The translations under genes and the position numbers were made by a program. 64,000 nt of DNA from Chenopodium formosanum. Its lineage: Eukaryota > Streptophyta > Magnoliopsida > Caryophyllales > Amaranthaceae. Each line of letters begins with the position of its first letter. The stretch's first letter is position 1. Shown here piece by piece: positions 60,597-64,000 of this stretch. Location: positions 32,238,501 through 32,302,500 of the forward strand of contig CM044869.1 in the NCBI GenBank assembly GCA_024500155.1, read 5' to 3'. The notes below the pieces were generated by a model. It saw only the letters and a program-made list of their open reading frames with translations. It was not told where the DNA came from and did not search any database.

Positions 60597-60727
60597 TTCG
60601 GCATTCGCGTAGTCCATATTCTAGGTGGTTTGATTAACTTAGTAGGTTTTATACCTCAAAGGGTATGACGACTAATAAGTTAATCAAATCATAATAATGA
60701 TTTCCCCTAGACTAGGTGAATGCCGAA
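60597..60727 (-). other. Conserved three-way-junction hairpin, element C
   Basis: The outer stem TTCGGCATTC pairs with GAATGCCGAA perfectly. In element sense the side hairpin is AATCAT-TATT-ATGATT, the inner stem is TTTGATTAACTTA with TAAGTTAATCAAA, and the apical hairpin is ATACC-CTTTGA-GGTAT. Sequence differs from A and B but pairing is kept. Confidence 0.78.
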
Positions 60728-61258
60728 TCAACATCATATATGGCCGCTTTATTGGCTTTATTTGAGTTGTCCTTTGATACTATCGCTCGAACGCAAATCA
60801 AGAAATTTCAATTAATATCTCAACTTAAAAAAGTCTGAATATTGGCTGGGCTTGTATGCCTAGGCATGCCCTTTCCCCTATTTAGGAGAGAATACCTTGG
60901 GCAATTTTTGTGGCTTCCTATCGCTCAGTCGTCTTACCATGTTGAGGTCGGCCGGGCTGGTTGACTTTTCAGTTATTGTGGCTGAGTTGTATAGCTAAGG
61001 GATGCCCTTGCTATGCACTTACTTGACCGCTCTGTGGCACCTTCAGAAGGGCCGAGCTGCTATGTTGTAAACAACATCATTATTACTTTTATCCGGCATT
61101 TCTGCTTAAGTAATCATAAACAAATTGAAAGAATTTACATAACAATGTTCGACTTTTCATTAATTTTGTCAAAATTACATTGTTGAGGGGTTGTACGACT
61201 TTAATTACAAGGCTCGGTCATCTAGGCCCAGTTGAATATACAACTTTTTGGATAAGTA

Positions 61259-62215
61259 CTAGATTAAAACATAATACTTTCTTAGATTATCCGTATTTCA
61301 AGTATGAGGAATAGGACGGCCATTTATGGCTTTGAGACGGTACATACAATCTCGTACCTCTTCTCTAATTTGGTATGGCCCTTCCCAGTTAGGAGTTAAC
61401 TTTCCATCTTCATTTTTCTCAGAAAAAGATCCCCCATCTTTAGCGGCCGCTTAGACACCTTGCGATTGTATGCCCTCGTCATTTTGAGACAATAAATTTC
61501 ATGTCTAAGTGCCGCATTGCCCCTGGCTTCTAGAAGAAAGTCTAGGGCCATCTTCATAGCCTCCCAACTGGCCGACTCATCATATAGCATTACCCGAAGG
61601 GTAGGTTCGCACATCTCAATTGGGAGTACGGCTTTAGCGCCATAGACTAGAAAAAATGGGGTCTCTCCTGTTGAACTCTTGGTTGTGGTTCAAATGGACC
61701 ATAGCACATTCACTAACTCATCTGCCCAAAGGCCGCCTGCTTTCTCAATCTTGCACTTGATACCGTTGGAGATCAGCTTTTTATAAGCCTCAACTTGGCC
61801 GTTATCTTGCGGGCGTCCGACCGAGGCAAAACAATGAGTGATGCCCTGGTCACCTAGCCAATTTTTGAGTTGGTGTGTTTCAAATTAGGGTCCATTGTCG
61901 AACACCATTGACTATGGTACACCATAGCGAGTGATGATATTTTTCCAGATAAAGGCGGACACATCCGTCCACTTGATTCCTCGGACGGCCTTAGCTTCAA
62001 CTCACTTGGTGAAGTAGTCAACTACTACTAATACACATCGCCTTTGCCCAGACGCAGGAGTATACGACCCCAAGATATCCATGCCCCACTTTGCAAAGGG
62101 GAGCGGACTATTTATGGCTGACAAACTATTTGCAGGTCGATGAATAAGGGTGGAAAACCTCTAGCACTTGTCACATTTTTTCACCATTCTTATGGCGTTC
62201 GAATTCATGCTCGGC
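61259..62215 (-). pseudogene. Element C integrase remnant
   Basis: Minus strand: FAKWGMDILGSYTP, VVVDYFTK then stop, VFDNGP then stop, GRPQDNGQVEAYKKLI, and the C-terminal domain (MCEPTLRVMLYDESASWEAM, NRKVSKRPLKMGDLFLRKM), ending NTDNLRKYYVLI at 61259. At least six stops. The zinc finger and everything upstream are lost at the junction with element D. Confidence 0.8.
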
Positions 62216-62218
62216 TAG

Positions 62219-62639
62219 TAATTTTTTGGGTAATTTTTACCCATGACATGTGGACCAGCCAGCAAGCGACACGTGTTAGCCCAGGCTTAGTCCAAACTGG
62301 ACCTATCTCCATTTGACCTATCTTTATTTGACATCTAATCAGGGGCATATTTATCGATGACCCTATAAATATGGAGATTTCCCCCATTTTGGGGACATCT
62401 ATAATTCATTTATTACAACCTACCCTACATTCTCTCACATCAGAGAAAATACCTAATCTCGGAATCCGAGAAGATCTCACTTTTACCTTTCTACACTTTT
62501 TACATTCTCCACCACGTTCTAACTTGATCGTCGGAGGCGAAGCTCCCACCAACCAGAGTCTTCGTGTTTTGCAGATACAGAGCGCGTCAGACCAATCTTT
62601 GAGCTGTAACTCTCCCAAGGGATAAAAACACCTAAAACA
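62219..62639 (+). repeat. 5' LTR of element D
   Basis: About 421 bp, from TAATTTTTTGGGTAATTTTT (start decayed from TG) to CACCTAAAACA. CACGTG at 62270-62275 and TATAAATA at 62364-62371. U5 shares CGTCGGAGGCG with element A. The second LTR is outside the window. Confidence 0.68.
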
Positions 62640-62641
62640 TT

Positions 62642-62659
62642 TGGTGCCGTCTATGGGGA
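62642..62659 (+). other. Primer-binding site of element D
   Basis: TGGTGCCGTCTATGGGGA, two bases after the LTR; the same site family as in A and B. Confidence 0.68.
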
Positions 62660-62672
62660 AAGTACCTCTAAG

Positions 62673-64000
62673 ATGGTTCAAGAGTCTATACCGCCACCTG
62701 AACCCAACCGACCTACGGCCAACGGGGAGGTCCACACGGGCAGTGATTCGGAAAACGACTGTGAAGTCGAAACCTATGTGGCCCGTGATGGGTCACTCAT
62801 CTCTAAGCGCATCCGTCCTAGGGATAGAATGAAACGGAGTAACAACGAAGCCGGTCCCAGCAAGTCTGCTGGACCACCGCATGGCGAAACCCAAACGGCC
62901 AGGGGTAAGGCTCTAGTCACCCGAGACGAGCTCATGAAATTCATGACAAGTTTCAAGGGTGAAATCAAGGCCCTGATCAACAAAAGGACGGCTGGCTCTA
63001 GTAAAGGTCAGTCGACCAAGAAGACTCCTCAAGCTGAGAGGAGAAAGTCAGTCAGAGACATGCAGCCTACTCCACATCCAAAGGAGAAGGCGGTCATCCC
63101 TGCCATTGACTAATCTAAGATCCTTCTACCCCAAACAGGCAAATGGAAGGTCATCCGACCTATTCAGCCGGATGACAGCAAGAAAACCTTCTCTGATGCT
63201 CGACACATCATCGAGCACAACGAGAGCCAAAAGTTGTTTGAGTCAGCCTCTACATCAAGCTTTCCAGATAGCTTTAAATATACATTAGCAAGGAATTCTC
63301 AATCCTTGCATGAGAGCTATACAGGCAACAAGTCTGCCCATTCTGGACCTCAGATGATTGGACCAGTCTTGTATGTGCCTCAGATGCCATACAGACAGTA
63401 TGTCCCTCCATTCATGCAGTCGGCCCTCTTCAGAGCTCAGGCGGCACAAAATGTCCAGCCCCTAGAGTGGCAGCTTCGTCTACTCAGACTTGGTGAACAA
63501 ACATCTGCGTTCACCAAGGAAATAACCGAGGTGGCACAGTCTGCCAAGGTTAAGAATGTCTTGGTTGGTGCCTATAATGGTTTCACCAACCCTGAGGATT
63601 ACCTCATGGACAACACCAACCTTATGCATATGCAGGGGTTGGAGGACGCTATGTGGTGCCGATGTTTCTCGGCTACCTTGAAGGGCATATCCCAATAATG
63701 GTTTAGCAACCTGCCAGCCAGATGCATTGACAGCTTCAGGAGGCTTGCCTTCCTGTTTGCCCCCAACTTCTCGATGAACATCCCTGCCAAGAAACCGAGC
63801 CTCGACTTGAGCACCATATAGTAGGGAGAGAGAGAAGGACTTCACTCCTACGTCAAATGGTTCAATCTGCCGAGAATCTAGATACAAGCTATCTGACGAG
63901 GTAGCCTATACAGACTTCTTCAAGTGTCTAAAGGATGGGTCAACCTTTAAGTTTGACCTCATCCAAAAAAGGGTCTTCACCCTCCAAGAAGCGTTAATAG
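62673..64000 (+). pseudogene. Element D gag, 5' portion with stops
   Basis: Starts MVQESIPPPEPNRPTANG at the first ATG after the primer site. A Lys-rich linker and DELMKFMTSFKGEIK follow; a stop falls after AID near 63111; the frame reopens through FESASTSSFPDSF, VGAYNGFTNPEDY and WCRCFSATLKGIS, then a stop where B has QQW. Later blocks (LAFLFAPNFSMNIPAKK) contain further stops and a frameshift. The zinc knuckle would be beyond 64000. Non-functional. Confidence 0.8.

Larger units (their letters stand above)
55447..62218 (-). mobile_element. Tat/Retand-type retrotransposon C, 5'-truncated by element D
   Basis: On the minus strand it keeps part of integrase, the hairpin, a degraded antisense gene and the 3' LTR. 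Homology ends at 62218, where the LTR of element D begins, so gag, protease and RT are gone. It is older than B, judging by the many stops. Confidence 0.83.
62219..64000 (+). mobile_element. Tat/Retand-type retrotransposon D, 5' end, cut by the window edge
   Basis: 5' LTR, primer site and most of gag in plus orientation, closely related to A and B. It lies head to head with element C, having inserted in or recombined with its integrase. Confidence 0.8.

Overview
The window is repeat-rich nuclear DNA of a flowering plant, almost certainly a eudicot. The evidence is GT-AG introns, Ty3/gypsy elements of the Tat/Retand type (two RNase H domains, Asp-tRNA-like primer site, antisense extra gene), Ty1/copia, hAT, CACTA, Stowaway and Tourist elements. 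I cannot name the species. There is one host gene and no bacterial-style operon, rRNA, tRNA or CRISPR.

Layout. 1-1447: 3' end of a hAT transposon with a broken transposase. 2231-2810: a two-copy tandem duplication. 4105-8924 (minus): five 5' exons of a DRG-type GTPase gene, ending after the DLPG motif; the remaining exons are not visible. 9485-17455: an 8 kb Tourist-like (PIF/Harbinger) element whose interior is a tandem array. Its ~1.8 kb unit is a host spacer plus a 1.48 kb non-autonomous hAT element, and the empty site is preserved in the first, hAT-free unit. 17824-18786: another hAT element, inside an RNase H relic. 18916-27404: degraded Tat element A (plus), itself cut by a hAT element at 21861-23302.

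28682-53806 is a nest. An outer CACTA-like element holds a solo LTR, a displaced copy of the array end and an LTR-like piece. The LTR-like piece is split by an inner CACTA element (34740-52772). The inner CACTA holds a second solo LTR and the near-complete Tat element B (39292-52346, minus, matching target duplications). B is split in its integrase by a third solo LTR. 54077-55442 is a copia pol relic; 55447-62218 is truncated Tat element C (minus); 62219-64000 is the 5' end of Tat element D (plus).

How the Tat elements work together. Gag, protease, RT, RNase H and integrase lie on one strand. Elements B and C carry a convergent multi-exon gene on the other strand, with its own TATA box and leader intron. 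Two features stand out. (1) A ~130-nt three-way-junction hairpin lies between the convergent genes of A, B and C and shows compensatory base changes. (2) A UAG-CAA-UCA stop, matching the CARYYA leaky-stop context, separates protease from RT in both A and B at an identical 129-nt spacing.
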